Shown: positions 46,887 through 56,135 of the stretch, piece by piece
Numbering within the stretch: position 1 is the stretch's first letter
Layout: every line of letters begins with the position of its first letter
From: a gamma proteobacterium symbiont of Ctena orbiculata
Lineage (GTDB): Bacteria > Pseudomonadota > Gammaproteobacteria > Chromatiales > Chromatiaceae
Reading direction: 5' to 3'
DNA: 63,404 bases
Assembly: GCA_003058525.1 (NCBI GenBank)
Contig: QBVD01000026.1
Coordinates: 1 to 63,404 of the forward strand
Translations under genes and position numbers: made by a program
Notes under the pieces: model-generated
Told to the model about the DNA's origin: nothing
Databases searched by the model: none
What the model saw: the letters and a program-made list of their open reading frames with translations, nothing else

Positions 46887-48872
46887 CTAAAACACCAGGT
46901 TCATCACCAGCATCATGACGGACAGAAACAGTAGAGTCATGATGCCGCCCGCCCGCATAAAATCAGATACGCGATACCCTGCAGGCCCCATGATCAGTGC
47001 ATTCACCTGGTGAGTGGGGATCAGGAAGGAGTTGGATGTGGCGATGGCAACGGTGAGCGCGAAAACGGCTGGGTTGCCGCCGGCGCCAATGGCGATATTC
47101 ACTGCCAGCGGAACCAGTAGAACCGTCGCGCCCACATTGGACATGACCAGGGTGAAAAAGGTGGCGAGTACCGCAACCGACAACTGGATAATCCAGATCG
47201 GCATGTCTCCCACTACCCAAAGCACCTGATCCGCAATCCATTTTGCCGTGCCGGTGGTCTCCACTGCGAGACCAAGCGGTATCAGGGAGGCAAGTAAAAA
47301 GACCGTCTTCCAGCTGACCGCTTCATACGCCTCATCGATATTGAGGACGCCGGACAGCACCATCCCAATGGCGCCGGTGAGCAGTGCAACCGAAAGACGG
47401 ATGTCGGTAAACAGTACCATTGAGAGCGCGATGCTGAAAAACAGCATTGCCCATCCCACCTTGTGTGGGCGCAAATCCTCATGGGGGTATTCAGTGGTAA
47501 CGACGACGAAATTATTATCTTTTTCGATCCTCGGGAGAACATCCCATGGGGTGTGCACCACCAGGGTATCTCCCGCCATAAAGGGCATGTTACGGATATC
47601 CTCCCCCTCACGCAGGGTTTCTCCGTTGCGGTGTAATCCGATCATGGCAAGGCCATAGGTCTTCCGCATCCACACATCACGTGCGCTCTTGCCGATGAGT
47701 GATGAGCCGGGCGGTATGACCACTTCGGCAATACCGGCCTTGTTGGCAGAAAGGTCATTGGAGAATGTACGCAGGGTAGGGCGTCTTTTAAGCTTGAATA
47801 CCTCGGCGAAGCTGGCCAGGGAATCCGGATCGGCAACCACTCCCAACACCATGCCGGCTTCAAGATCGACATCCCGGGCCAGGGCTCCCGGACCGATTCG
47901 GTTCGCCTCGCCCGACAGCTTTGTCGCGATCACCCTGACCCGATAAGCGGTCTCGATATCATCCAACTGCTTGCCGATCAGGCCGCTCTCATCGGTGACA
48001 ACCACCTCTGACAGGCTGTAGCGCAAGCCGTAGACATCCTGGAAATACTGCATCGGATCGGTACCGCTGGTGCTGCTTTCACTCTTGGTTTTCGGCAGCA
48101 CGAAACGTCCGGCCAGTAGGAAGTAGATGATCCCGCTGACAATCAGGGCAATCCCGATCGGCGTGACAGAAAAGAGTCCCCAGGTCTCCATCTGTTGATC
48201 GGCGGGCAACGCCTTGTTTGAGGTGAGGATCAGGTCGTTGAGCAGAATCAGCGGGCTGGAGCCGACCATAGTCATGGTGCCGCCGAGAATAGCGGTAAAG
48301 CCCATCGGCATCAGCAGGCGGGACATGGGCAGGCCGGAGCGGGCGGAGATGCGCGATACTACAGGAAGAAACAGCGCAGCCGCGCCCACGTTCTGCATGA
48401 AAGAAGAGATGAATCCCACAGTGGCGGATATGATCGGGATAATCCTGCCCTCAGTGGTGCCGCCGGCCTTGAGTATGAATGAAGCGACACTGCCCATGAT
48501 GCCGGTTTTATCCAGGCCGGCGCCGATGATCATGACTGCGATGATGGAGATGACGGCGTTGGATGAAAAGCCATCGAACAGATGCCTGTTATCGACCAGC
48601 CCCTGATCGAGTCCCATCAGCGGTGCCAGCAGGGACGAGAGGCCCAACAACACCATGATACTGGCGGCGGCAACATCCACCCCGACGACTTCGAAGGCAA
48701 ACAGGTAGATGGTCAGCATCAGGATGGCCCCTACCCAGGCGATCTCGACAGTGGGGGATAGATTGGCCAGCAACAGTGCTGCGATGAGGAAGATGGCGCT
48801 TGCAATGAGCTGTTGAAGTGAGAGGAGTCTGCCTTGGCTGGGCATCGATTGCTGGTTGTTTGCTGGTGTCAT
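46887..48872 (-). CDS. SLC13-family anion transporter with TrkA-C domains
   Basis: A 661-residue membrane protein. About 11 hydrophobic segments of the divalent anion:Na+ symporter family are split by two TrkA-C (RCK_C) domains in the middle (about 215-375 region, with VVTDESGLIGKQLDDIE and VVIPPGSSLIGKSARDVW). Such proteins carry sulfate, thiosulfate or dicarboxylates. ATG 48872 is the best start; ATG 48845 is possible. It lies back to back with a LysR gene. Next to sulfur genes, sulfate or sulfite transport is a fair guess. Confidence 0.82.
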   Translation of the reverse strand: MTPANNQQSMPSQGRLLSLQQLIASAIFLIAALLLANLSPTVEIAWVGAILMLTIYLFAFEVVGVDVAAASIMVLLGLSSLLAPLMGLDQGLVDNRHLFDGFSSNAVISIIAVMIIGAGLDKTGIMGSVASFILKAGGTTEGRIIPIISATVGFISSFMQNVGAAALFLPVVSRISARSGLPMSRLLMPMGFTAILGGTMTMVGSSPLILLNDLILTSNKALPADQQMETWGLFSVTPIGIALIVSGIIYFLLAGRFVLPKTKSESSTSGTDPMQYFQDVYGLRYSLSEVVVTDESGLIGKQLDDIETAYRVRVIATKLSGEANRIGPGALARDVDLEAGMVLGVVADPDSLASFAEVFKLKRRPTLRTFSNDLSANKAGIAEVVIPPGSSLIGKSARDVWMRKTYGLAMIGLHRNGETLREGEDIRNMPFMAGDTLVVHTPWDVLPRIEKDNNFVVVTTEYPHEDLRPHKVGWAMLFFSIALSMVLFTDIRLSVALLTGAIGMVLSGVLNIDEAYEAVSWKTVFLLASLIPLGLAVETTGTAKWIADQVLWVVGDMPIWIIQLSVAVLATFFTLVMSNVGATVLLVPLAVNIAIGAGGNPAVFALTVAIATSNSFLIPTHQVNALIMGPAGYRVSDFMRAGGIMTLLFLSVMMLVMNLVF

Positions 48873-49097
48873 GCGTTTACTGCTTAAAAAACTAGGATTC
48901 GTGGGTGCTCGAACTGTCACCATCCCTGTGACGCAAATGCAAAAAGTGCTGCACTGCACATTCCGATATGGAAATGCATTCGGGTTAGAATGGTGCGATA
49001 TCTTGCAATTTCGGCCGATAGATGGCCTGAGAATCAGGGTATCCTGCCTAATGATTCAGATATTTTCAAATAAATAATAATGTCTTAATATTCCTTT

Positions 49098-50006
49098 ATG
49101 GAATATTCAAATCTACCTGACCTGAAACATCTGGCGACATTGAGAGCGGTCGTCGAACAGGGTGGCGTTTCGGAGGCCGCCCGACTACTGCACATCGGCC
49201 AGCCTGCGGTGACCAAACGGTTGCGTACCCTTGACGGTTGTTATGCAGCGAGTTTGATGCAGCGGCAAGGGCGTAATCTACAGCTTACCCCGGCAGGAGA
49301 GCGGGTCTATGCCTTTGCGCGACTGGTGCTCGACCATCAGGCCTCCCTTTTGGATGATCTGGAGTATCTGCGGTCGGGTCTGAACAGACTGCGCCTCGAA
49401 GTCACCTTCGCAATCGGCGAACATCTACTGCCGAGCCTGCTGCTGAATTTCTCCGATAATTTTCCTCAGTACAGGATAGAGAGCCGCATGGGTTACAGTC
49501 GGCATATTCAGCGCCGACTCGCTACAGGGCTCTCCGATTTGGCATTACTTGAGCAGGCCCCTGACCATCCCGAGGTCTTGGTGCAGAAGTGGCTGGACGA
49601 TGAACTTGTACTGGTTTGCGGCCTGGGGCACCCACTTTGGGGCAGTGGACTGTTGCCGGTAACAGAGTTGGGAGATTTACGCTATGTGCTGCGCGAGTCC
49701 CAGTCGTCCATGCGGATCACCCTGGATAAGGCGCTCAGGGATATCGGCATCGATCAGTTGCCCATTGCCATGGAAGTGGGATCGACGGACACCATCGTGG
49801 AGATGCTGCAACATGGGGGGCATGTGAGTTTCCTGCCCCGTTTTACAGTCGACGATGCCCTGAATGCCGGCACCCTCTACCATATAAAAATACAGGGACT
49901 TCGTATCAACCGTACCCTGTGGATTGCCAGAACCCGTTCGAATTTAAAAAATGCCGTGGCTGAAGCGTTTATCCAGTTGTTGCGTAAGAAATCATGGAAC
50001 GGATAG
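49098..50006 (+). CDS. LysR-family transcriptional regulator
   Basis: A 302-residue regulator with winged helix at the N-terminus (VSEAARLLHIGQPAVTKRLR) and a periplasmic-binding-like effector domain. It is divergent from the SLC13 transporter gene, with 225 bases between them, and probably controls it. No obvious ATAG-N7-CTAT box is present there, so it should belong to a different circuit from the CynR-like protein. Confidence 0.87.
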   Translation: MEYSNLPDLKHLATLRAVVEQGGVSEAARLLHIGQPAVTKRLRTLDGCYAASLMQRQGRNLQLTPAGERVYAFARLVLDHQASLLDDLEYLRSGLNRLRLEVTFAIGEHLLPSLLLNFSDNFPQYRIESRMGYSRHIQRRLATGLSDLALLEQAPDHPEVLVQKWLDDELVLVCGLGHPLWGSGLLPVTELGDLRYVLRESQSSMRITLDKALRDIGIDQLPIAMEVGSTDTIVEMLQHGGHVSFLPRFTVDDALNAGTLYHIKIQGLRINRTLWIARTRSNLKNAVAEAFIQLLRKKSWNG

Positions 50007-50151
50007 ACCGGTGTTTGGTTTCACCGGCCCTGCAAGGCGCAGATGACCATGACATGAACTTCTACGCCTCCAGGCCGGTCTCTATTTCGATGTTCGACTG
50101 CTCTGTAATGCGCAAAATCTGCAATAGCACCGGTTGTTTCAGAGCGACGCC

Positions 50152-50625
50152 TCAATCTCTAAGTTGACTGAATGTGTAGTCCTGCCCTTTCTGCGGTTGA
50201 TGGCAGGCAAAGCAGGCCGATGCGGCTTTATCGCCGACAACGCGATTTGTTGGGTCGCCACCGCCAAACCCCTCGAAGCCCCATCCGCCGGTTGCTGCGA
50301 ATTTAGCGGAATCTTTATGCATCACACCCAACACCTTGCGTCTGCTCTCGGTGACGGCATTGTCGGTACGCACCGTATCCAGAAGGTCGAAGATGATGAC
50401 GGCCCCATCAGGGAAGAGTCCTTTCCGATAGCCCTCAAGCGCCTTGTCGTTGGCATAGATGTGATGAATGCCGCCAAATGCATTGAACAACGGATGGCCT
50501 TCTTCGATCACCATGCTCTTGACGTGATGCCAGTTACGATAATCTGTCGGGTAGGGGACATTGGATTCTGTCGCCAATGCAACGGATGCCGTTACCCATA
50601 ATGCAGTCAATAAGTGTGCTTTCAT
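50152..50625 (-). CDS. Cytochrome P460 family protein
   Basis: A 157-residue periplasmic c-type cytochrome. A signal peptide ends near ALAT at residue 19. The heme motif CFACH is at residues 138-142, close to the C-terminus as in cytochrome P460, and YRNWHHVKSMVI and GIHHIYAN match the family. P460 proteins oxidise hydroxylamine or detoxify nitric oxide and related molecules; some homologues have other peroxidase-like roles. AAGGAGG lies eight bases before ATG 50625. A MarR-type gene lies upstream. Confidence 0.88.
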   Translation of the reverse strand: MKAHLLTALWVTASVALATESNVPYPTDYRNWHHVKSMVIEEGHPLFNAFGGIHHIYANDKALEGYRKGLFPDGAVIIFDLLDTVRTDNAVTESRRKVLGVMHKDSAKFAATGGWGFEGFGGGDPTNRVVGDKAASACFACHQPQKGQDYTFSQLRD

Positions 50626-50704
50626 CAATCTATCCTCCTTATGGAGTTGGCGGTTAGCGTAAACGGAACAGCAGATATGGCGAAAATGCGGTATTTTTTA
50701 TAAA

Positions 50705-50719
50705 GTAAGTAGTCCTAAC
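50705..50719. promoter_or_regulatory. Operator-like site before cytochrome P460 gene
   Basis: GTAAGTA-G-TCCTAAC matches the perfect palindrome GTTAGGA-A-TCCTAAC in front of the MarR gene at 13 of 14 arm positions on one side and five of seven on the other arm. It lies in the 146-base gap upstream of the P460 gene, where a MarR-family repressor could act. Confidence 0.55.
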
Positions 50720-50771
50720 TAATGAGGTTAATACAAACCCTGTCTGTGTTTAGCGCGCATTTAAGCCGTCA

Positions 50772-51365
50772 TCATGCGGCAGCTTCATGCTCCGGGCAGT
50801 CTACACGCAGATGCCGTTCCGCCATGGGTGCATCGACGAAGGCACAGAAGTGCGGGGTCTTGGTCCCGGGGGCAACGTTCCTACGGAAGTGGCGACAGCT
50901 TACACAGGTCCGTTGTGGTGCGATCAGCTCGCGCTGCTGAAGCTGGCTGATCATTTTGATGACCAGTCCCAACAGTTCTTGCTGCTCGTTCTGGGTAAGA
51001 CCCAGAATGATGGGCTCGAAGCTTGCCGGCCACTTCTGTGCGGCCTTTCTGCCTTTGGCTGTGACCTTAAGCGTGATCGCCCTGCCATCCGCAGTGTCTG
51101 CGTATTTCCGTACCAGCGCCTTTCTTTCCAGAGCACTGACGGCATCGCTGGCGGTAGCCTTACGAATTCCGGAATGGGCAGCCGCCGCGGTGAGTCGTGT
51201 GCCCTGCGGCCGGCTGACGACAAAGCGAAGTAGATCGGCCTGGGTCGGAGACAAGCCAGCCGCCTCGGCTGCTTGCCAGTCTAATTGGCGCGCCACTGAT
51301 GCCAGTCTTGTGAGCCCGTCGGCGATTCGGCGGGCGAGTGGTTCTGTGATCTCATCGAAGTTCAT
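50772..51365 (-). CDS. MarR-family regulator with a cysteine-rich C-terminal tail
   Basis: A 197-residue protein. Residues about 20-140 form a MarR winged-helix domain (PTQADLLRFVVSRPQGTRL, then GIRKATASDAVSALERKALV). The tail has four cysteines in CVSCRHFRRN and HFCAF, then VDCPEH, a possible metal or Fe-S/redox sensor. The start is ATG 51365; a frame from TTG 51383 would run through the operator. It lies upstream of cytochrome P460 and probably controls it and itself. Confidence 0.85.
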   Translation of the reverse strand: MNFDEITEPLARRIADGLTRLASVARQLDWQAAEAAGLSPTQADLLRFVVSRPQGTRLTAAAAHSGIRKATASDAVSALERKALVRKYADTADGRAITLKVTAKGRKAAQKWPASFEPIILGLTQNEQQELLGLVIKMISQLQQRELIAPQRTCVSCRHFRRNVAPGTKTPHFCAFVDAPMAERHLRVDCPEHEAAA

Positions 51366-51366
51366 A

Positions 51367-51381
51367 GTTAGGAATCCTAAC
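51367..51381. promoter_or_regulatory. Perfect palindromic operator before the MarR-family gene
   Basis: GTTAGGA-A-TCCTAAC is a 15-base perfect palindrome ending one base before the MarR start codon on the minus strand. Size and symmetry fit a MarR dimer site and the position would block translation start or early transcription, so autorepression is likely. Confidence 0.7.
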
Positions 51382-51866
51382 AAAATAACCGGGCTGTGTC
51401 AATCTCATATTGCGGTTCCTGCAGTTGGGTGCCCTGTGGCATTGTCATACCTCAACGGTATCAACTGGAAGAGGATAACCACTACCAGGCAGGCGTAAGA
51501 TAAATTGATGGTTACCGTGACATTCTGTCATTTAGCTATGACTATTTGTCATTATTGCTCCATATTTTCCCGTATTTTTAAGTTGCCGATTTTTTTAACC
51601 GAATAATTTGATCTATAAAAATTTCCCAACTAACCTTGCATTGTGCGCCCACTGTTTTTCGTTCAAATAGCGGAACCCTCAGTGGGTGATCAAACATCTT
51701 CTACGCCAATTCGACTCGCCCAAACAGCCTTGGTATCCGATTACCGAGGAGGTGATCATTCGTACCAAGAATAATTACAGCGTCTGTGTTGCCGGGTTAG
51801 TGGTCAGATCCAAGTTTAAGTAAAAAATATTTCTAAAACTTAATGTAAGTTGGGAAGGAGAACAAT
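51382..51866. other. Intergenic region upstream of the AOR operon, with a short open frame
   Basis: No complete gene is supported. A frame at 51686-51823 encodes about 45 residues including HLLRQFDSPKQPWYPITEE, which looks protein-like but is not one I recognise; it may be a leftover of a gene. GGGAAGGAGAAC lies just before the first AOR-operon gene. The AOR promoter must be here. Confidence 0.5.
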
Positions 51867-52346
51867 ATGCTCAGGTCCCTTTTGATAGATGCGGAAAAGT
51901 GTACGGGATGCGTGCAATGTGAATTGGCGTGTTCCTATGAAAATGAAGGTGAATTTAATCCTGCCAAATCACGAATCAGGGTTTTTACATTCCACCATGA
52001 AGGGCGTTTTGTTCCCTATACATGCACACAATGCGCTGAAGCCTGGTGTATGCAGGCCTGTCCTGTTGACGCCATTACGCTGGATGCTGGTACTGGAGCG
52101 AAGGTTGTCAATGCCTCCGTCTGTGTCGGCTGCAAGGTCTGCACCATCGCCTGCCCCTTTGGCACCGTCAACTACAGCAGTGGCAGTGGAAAGGTGGTCA
52201 AGTGTGATCTCTGTGGCGGAGATCCCGCGTGTGCCAAGGCCTGTCCGACGGCTGCGATCACCTATGTGGACGCGGATCAGACGGGATTTGAAAAGATGCG
52301 TGCCTGGGCGGGTAAAACCGATGCCGGCAATGCTGCAAGTGCGTAA
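51867..52346 (+). CDS. Four-cluster ferredoxin-like subunit of aldehyde oxidoreductase
   Basis: A 159-residue Fe-S protein with 16 cysteines in four 4Fe-4S motifs: CTGCVQCELAC, CTQCAEAWCMQACP, CVGCKVCTIACP and CDLCGGDPACAKACP. It resembles HycB-type electron-transfer subunits and AorA of the Aromatoleum-type aldehyde oxidoreductase complex. It probably passes electrons between the tungsten subunit and the FAD subunit encoded next. The gene is 18 bases before the AOR gene. Confidence 0.88.
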   Translation: MLRSLLIDAEKCTGCVQCELACSYENEGEFNPAKSRIRVFTFHHEGRFVPYTCTQCAEAWCMQACPVDAITLDAGTGAKVVNASVCVGCKVCTIACPFGTVNYSSGSGKVVKCDLCGGDPACAKACPTAAITYVDADQTGFEKMRAWAGKTDAGNAASA

Positions 52347-52364
52347 TTCTGGAGGTAAATAGCT

Positions 52365-54218
52365 ATGTCATGGGCTGGAAAAATTCTTCGCGTCAACCTG
52401 ACTCAAAGTACCTGCACCACCGAGGCGCTCAATCGTCAATGGGCACAGGAGTATCTCGGCCAACGCGGCCTGGCATCCAAGTATCTGGTTGAAGAGATTG
52501 ACCCGCAAGTCGATCCCCTGAGTCCCGAAAACAAGATGATTATGACCACCGGACCCCTGACCGGGACCATGGCTGCAACCAGCGGCCGCTACTCGGTGGT
52601 TACCAAAGGGCCGCTTACCAACTGTATAGCCTGTTCCAATTCCGGGGGATTAATCGGTGCAGAGATGCACTTTGCCGGTTGGGACATGATCATCTTTGAG
52701 GGTAAGTCGCCAAAACCGGTCTACCTCTATGTGGTCAACGACAAGGCGGAATTGCTTTCCGCTGAAGAGATCTGGGGGACCAGTGTCTGGCATACCGATG
52801 AGTGGTTGCACGCCAAACATCAGGATCCGATGCTGCGTATCGCCGCTGTCGGACGTTCCGCCGAGGCGGGTTGCCTCTATGCGGCGATCGTCAACGACCT
52901 GCACCGGGCGGCCGGACGATCCGGTGTCGGTACCGTGATGGCCTCCAAGAATCTCAAGGCGGTGGCCATCCGTGGCACCAATGGGATCAGTAACATCAAG
53001 GATTTTGGAAAATTCATGCAGGCTGTCAATAATGGGAAAAAGGTGCTTGCCGACAACGCGGTTACCGGACAGGGATTGCCTACCTACGGTACCCAGGTGC
53101 TGATGAACGTGATCAACGAGCTGGGTGCCCTTCCCACACGCAATATGCGTGAAGTGCAGTTCGAGGGGGCGAACAAGGTTTCTGGTGAGGCGATGCACGA
53201 AAAACGTGCCTCGGATGGCAAGCCCAACCTGACAACCAATGCCGGTTGTTTCGGTTGCACCATCGCCTGCGGGCGTATTTCCACCATCGACAAGGGTCAC
53301 TTTTCCATTGAAAACAAACCCGAATACTGGGGCAGTTCCGGTGGCCTTGAATATGAAGCCGCCTGGGCATTGGGGCCGGATACCGGCGTCGATGACCTGG
53401 ATGCGTTGACCTATGTCAACTTCCTCTGCAACGAGGACGGATTCGATCCGATCACATTCGGCGGTACCCTCGCGGCGGCGATCGAACTCTTCAAGATCGG
53501 CGCCATCACCACCGAGCACACAGGCGGGCAGGAGCTCGCATTCGGTTCTGCCGAGAACCTGGTTTGGGGTGCGGAGACGTTGGTCAAGGGTGAGGGCTTC
53601 GGCAGGGACCTGGGGCTGGGCTCCAAGCGTCTGTGTGAGAAGTATGGGCACCCCGAACTATCCATGACGGTCAAGGGGCAGGAGTTCCCCGCCTACGATC
53701 CTCGTGGCATACAGGGTATGGGGCTTGCTTATGCCACCTCGAACCGCGGTGCGTGCCATCTCAGGGGCTACACGGTGGCTTCCGAGATTCTGGGAATCCC
53801 GGAGAAAACCGATCCGTTGGAGACCGATGGGAAGGCCGGACTAGTGAAGGCCTTTCAGGACGCTACCGCCGCGGTGGATTCCAGTGGACTCTGTCTGTTT
53901 ACCACTTTTGCCTGGTCGCTGGAGGATATCGCGCCCCAGGTGAATGGTGCCTGCGAAGGTGACTGGACCGCGGAGCGCATGCTGGAGCTGGGAGAACGGG
54001 TATGGAATATGGAGCGGGACTTCAATCTGCGGGCCGGCCTGACCGCTGCGGATGACACTCTGCCGCAGCGTCTGCTGAAAGAGGCGGCCAAAACCGGGCC
54101 TGCAGAGGGTCGAGTCAACGACCTGGACAAGATGCTGCCAGAGTATTACGAATTGCGTGGCTGGACGGCGGACGGTGTGCCCACTGATGCTACCCGTCAG
54201 CGGCTTGGCCTGACCTGA
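52365..54218 (+). CDS. Aldehyde:ferredoxin oxidoreductase (tungsten/molybdenum enzyme)
   Basis: A 617-residue enzyme of the AOR family, which oxidises aldehydes to acids using a tungstobispterin cofactor and one 4Fe-4S cluster. The family start (MSWAGKILRVNLTQ) and TGPLTGTMAATSGRYSV, the GGLIGAEMHFAGWDMIIFEG segment quoted in part as GGLIGAEMHFAGWD, and the cluster motif CFGCTIACGR near 305 are present. It sits between ferredoxin-like and FAD subunits. The substrate aldehyde cannot be told; the reverse acid reduction is also known for the family. Confidence 0.92.
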   Translation: MSWAGKILRVNLTQSTCTTEALNRQWAQEYLGQRGLASKYLVEEIDPQVDPLSPENKMIMTTGPLTGTMAATSGRYSVVTKGPLTNCIACSNSGGLIGAEMHFAGWDMIIFEGKSPKPVYLYVVNDKAELLSAEEIWGTSVWHTDEWLHAKHQDPMLRIAAVGRSAEAGCLYAAIVNDLHRAAGRSGVGTVMASKNLKAVAIRGTNGISNIKDFGKFMQAVNNGKKVLADNAVTGQGLPTYGTQVLMNVINELGALPTRNMREVQFEGANKVSGEAMHEKRASDGKPNLTTNAGCFGCTIACGRISTIDKGHFSIENKPEYWGSSGGLEYEAAWALGPDTGVDDLDALTYVNFLCNEDGFDPITFGGTLAAAIELFKIGAITTEHTGGQELAFGSAENLVWGAETLVKGEGFGRDLGLGSKRLCEKYGHPELSMTVKGQEFPAYDPRGIQGMGLAYATSNRGACHLRGYTVASEILGIPEKTDPLETDGKAGLVKAFQDATAAVDSSGLCLFTTFAWSLEDIAPQVNGACEGDWTAERMLELGERVWNMERDFNLRAGLTAADDTLPQRLLKEAAKTGPAEGRVNDLDKMLPEYYELRGWTADGVPTDATRQRLGLT

Positions 54219-54236
54219 CATGGCAGGAGATGTCAG

Positions 54237-55484
54237 ATGCAATATATCGTAATCGGTGCCGGCCCGGCCGGTGTTACGGCCTGTGAAACCCTGAGGAGCC
54301 AGGACCCCGCCGGTCAAATCACTTTGATCGGCGGGGAGCCGGAACCACCCTATTCACGCATGGCCATACCCTACCTGTTGGTGGAACAGATTGATGAACG
54401 GGGTACCTACCTGCGAAAGAGCGAGGACCACTATAGCCAAAATCGGATTGAACATATCAGGATGGCGGTGACTCAGGTGCATCCTGAACAGCATCGTGTC
54501 ACCCTGGCCGATGGGAGCAGCCTGGAATACGATCGCCTGCTGATCGCCACCGGCGCCACGCCATTGAAACCGCCGATCCCCGGTATCGACCTGGATGGTA
54601 TTCATAACTGCTGGACCCTGGAGGACGCCCGCGCCATCGTGGCACGCGCCAAGCCGGGATCGCCTGTGGTGCTGATAGGCGCGGGTTTCATTGGCTGCAT
54701 TATTCTCGAAGCCCTGGTTGAGCGCGACGTGAAGCTTACGGTGGTGGAGAAAGGCGACCGGATGGTTCCCCGCATGATGGATAACGTGGCCGGGAATCTG
54801 TTGAAAAACTGGTGCGAGAAGAAAGGGGTGCGTATCCTGACCAGCAGCGGAGTTGTCGGTTTCTCTGAATCAGGCAGTGGTTTGAGTGTCGATCTGGACA
54901 GTGGCGAGAGTCTGGCCGCGGACCTGGTGATAACGGCAATGGGGGTACGCGCGAATATCGACTTCCTGGCCGGATCGGGTATAGAAACCGACCAGGGTAT
55001 CCTGGTGAATGACCATCTGCAGACCAGTTGGGAGGATATTTTCGCTGCCGGGGATGTTGCCCAGGGGCGTGATTTTTCCACCGGAGCTGATAGCGTCCAG
55101 GCGATTCAGCCCACCTCGGTTGAACACGGTCGTATCGCGGCAATCAACATGGTCAAGGACCAGGCGATCAAGCATCAGGGCAGCCTGAACATGAATGTCC
55201 TGGATACCCTGGGCCTGATCTCCAGCTCTTTCGGTCAATGGATGGGCGTCGAAGGCGGTGACCAGGCAACCCTGTTGGATGAGGGTGAGTTTCGTTATCT
55301 GCAACTGCAGTTCGACGGAGACTACCTTGTCGGCGCCAGCAGTCTTGGGCATACCCAGCACATCGGTGTGCTCAGGGGACTGATTCGGAGTCGTGTCCCG
55401 TTGGGGGAATGGAAGGATCGCCTGATGAAGGATCCAACCCGCTTGATGGAGGCCTATCTCGGTTCCGTACAGGGTGCAAGTTGA
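54237..55484 (+). CDS. FAD/NAD(P)-dependent oxidoreductase, AOR partner
   Basis: A 415-residue pyridine-nucleotide disulfide oxidoreductase-type flavoprotein. FAD motif IVIGAGPAGVTACE is at the N-terminus, an NAD-binding GxGxxG (LIGAGFIGCIILEAL) near 145, and the second FAD motif DIFAAGDVAQ near 270. By position it should be the NAD(P)H-linked subunit of the aldehyde oxidoreductase complex, as in AorC. It lies 19 bases after the AOR gene. Confidence 0.86.
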   Translation: MQYIVIGAGPAGVTACETLRSQDPAGQITLIGGEPEPPYSRMAIPYLLVEQIDERGTYLRKSEDHYSQNRIEHIRMAVTQVHPEQHRVTLADGSSLEYDRLLIATGATPLKPPIPGIDLDGIHNCWTLEDARAIVARAKPGSPVVLIGAGFIGCIILEALVERDVKLTVVEKGDRMVPRMMDNVAGNLLKNWCEKKGVRILTSSGVVGFSESGSGLSVDLDSGESLAADLVITAMGVRANIDFLAGSGIETDQGILVNDHLQTSWEDIFAAGDVAQGRDFSTGADSVQAIQPTSVEHGRIAAINMVKDQAIKHQGSLNMNVLDTLGLISSSFGQWMGVEGGDQATLLDEGEFRYLQLQFDGDYLVGASSLGHTQHIGVLRGLIRSRVPLGEWKDRLMKDPTRLMEAYLGSVQGAS

Positions 55485-55488
55485 TTGG

Positions 55489-55749
55489 ATGTCCGAGGTG
55501 AACGTCGAATTCAAACTCTATGCAAGCTTAATGACGTACCTGCCGTCTGGTGCGACCGATCATGCTGTCAATGTCACGCTATCCGAAGGCGCAACCATCT
55601 TTGATTTGATGGAGCGCTACCAGGTCCCCCGCGAACAGGCCCACTTGGTTGTATGTAACGGCCTGTTCGTGCCACCCTCGCAACGTGAGACCTATCGGTT
55701 ACAGGATGGAGATGTCATCGCTCTCTGGCCGCCAGTCGCTGGTGGATAA
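55489..55749 (+). CDS. MoaD/ThiS-family sulfur carrier in the AOR operon
   Basis: An 86-residue ubiquitin-like protein ending in the GG needed for thiocarboxylate activation (WPPVAGG). MoaD/ThiS carriers give sulfur to the pterin dithiolene of the molybdenum or tungsten cofactor. Its place four bases after the FAD subunit suggests a tungsten-dedicated MoaD. GTG 55474, overlapping the FAD gene, is a possible alternative start. Confidence 0.85.
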   Translation: MSEVNVEFKLYASLMTYLPSGATDHAVNVTLSEGATIFDLMERYQVPREQAHLVVCNGLFVPPSQRETYRLQDGDVIALWPPVAGG

Positions 55750-55809
55750 TCCCGACCAGTCCCGCTGACTGGTGCAGAATCCATGGTCAGCCGCACCAGC
55801 TGCCGGACG

Positions 55810-56079
55810 ATGACAATTGCCCACGCAGAGTTTCTGCGCAGCCTGTCACCACTCAAGCAACACTACCAGATCGAGATCGATGAAGCCCGAAGAGAAGTTG
55901 AGATCTCCTGCCGGGGGCTAAGGGCTGTTCTACAATTGCATGAAATGGGGTCGGTCAAACTGGGTTCGCTCACCATGCCATCACTGAAAGTTTTTTTTAG
56001 ATTTGAAGATTCGGCCGTTGACGAAATATCACAGTTTTGGGCGCGCTTTGACCTTTGTTTCAGGAGAGGAGGAGGTTGA
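55810..56079 (+). CDS. Small conserved hypothetical protein of the AOR operon
   Basis: An 89-residue protein without membrane segments. Its C-terminus (ISQFWARFDLCFRRGGG) recalls a small family of uncharacterised proteins seen next to redox operons, from memory only. It follows the MoaD-like gene by 60 bases and precedes a GDSL gene. ATG 55810 matches the domain start better than ATG 55783; neither has a strong ribosome-binding site. Confidence 0.6.
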   Translation: MTIAHAEFLRSLSPLKQHYQIEIDEARREVEISCRGLRAVLQLHEMGSVKLGSLTMPSLKVFFRFEDSAVDEISQFWARFDLCFRRGGG

Positions 56080-56135
56080 ACTGGATTAGAATCTGTTTCG
56101 ACAAAAAAATTCCTACTAACCAAGGAGGATATAAC

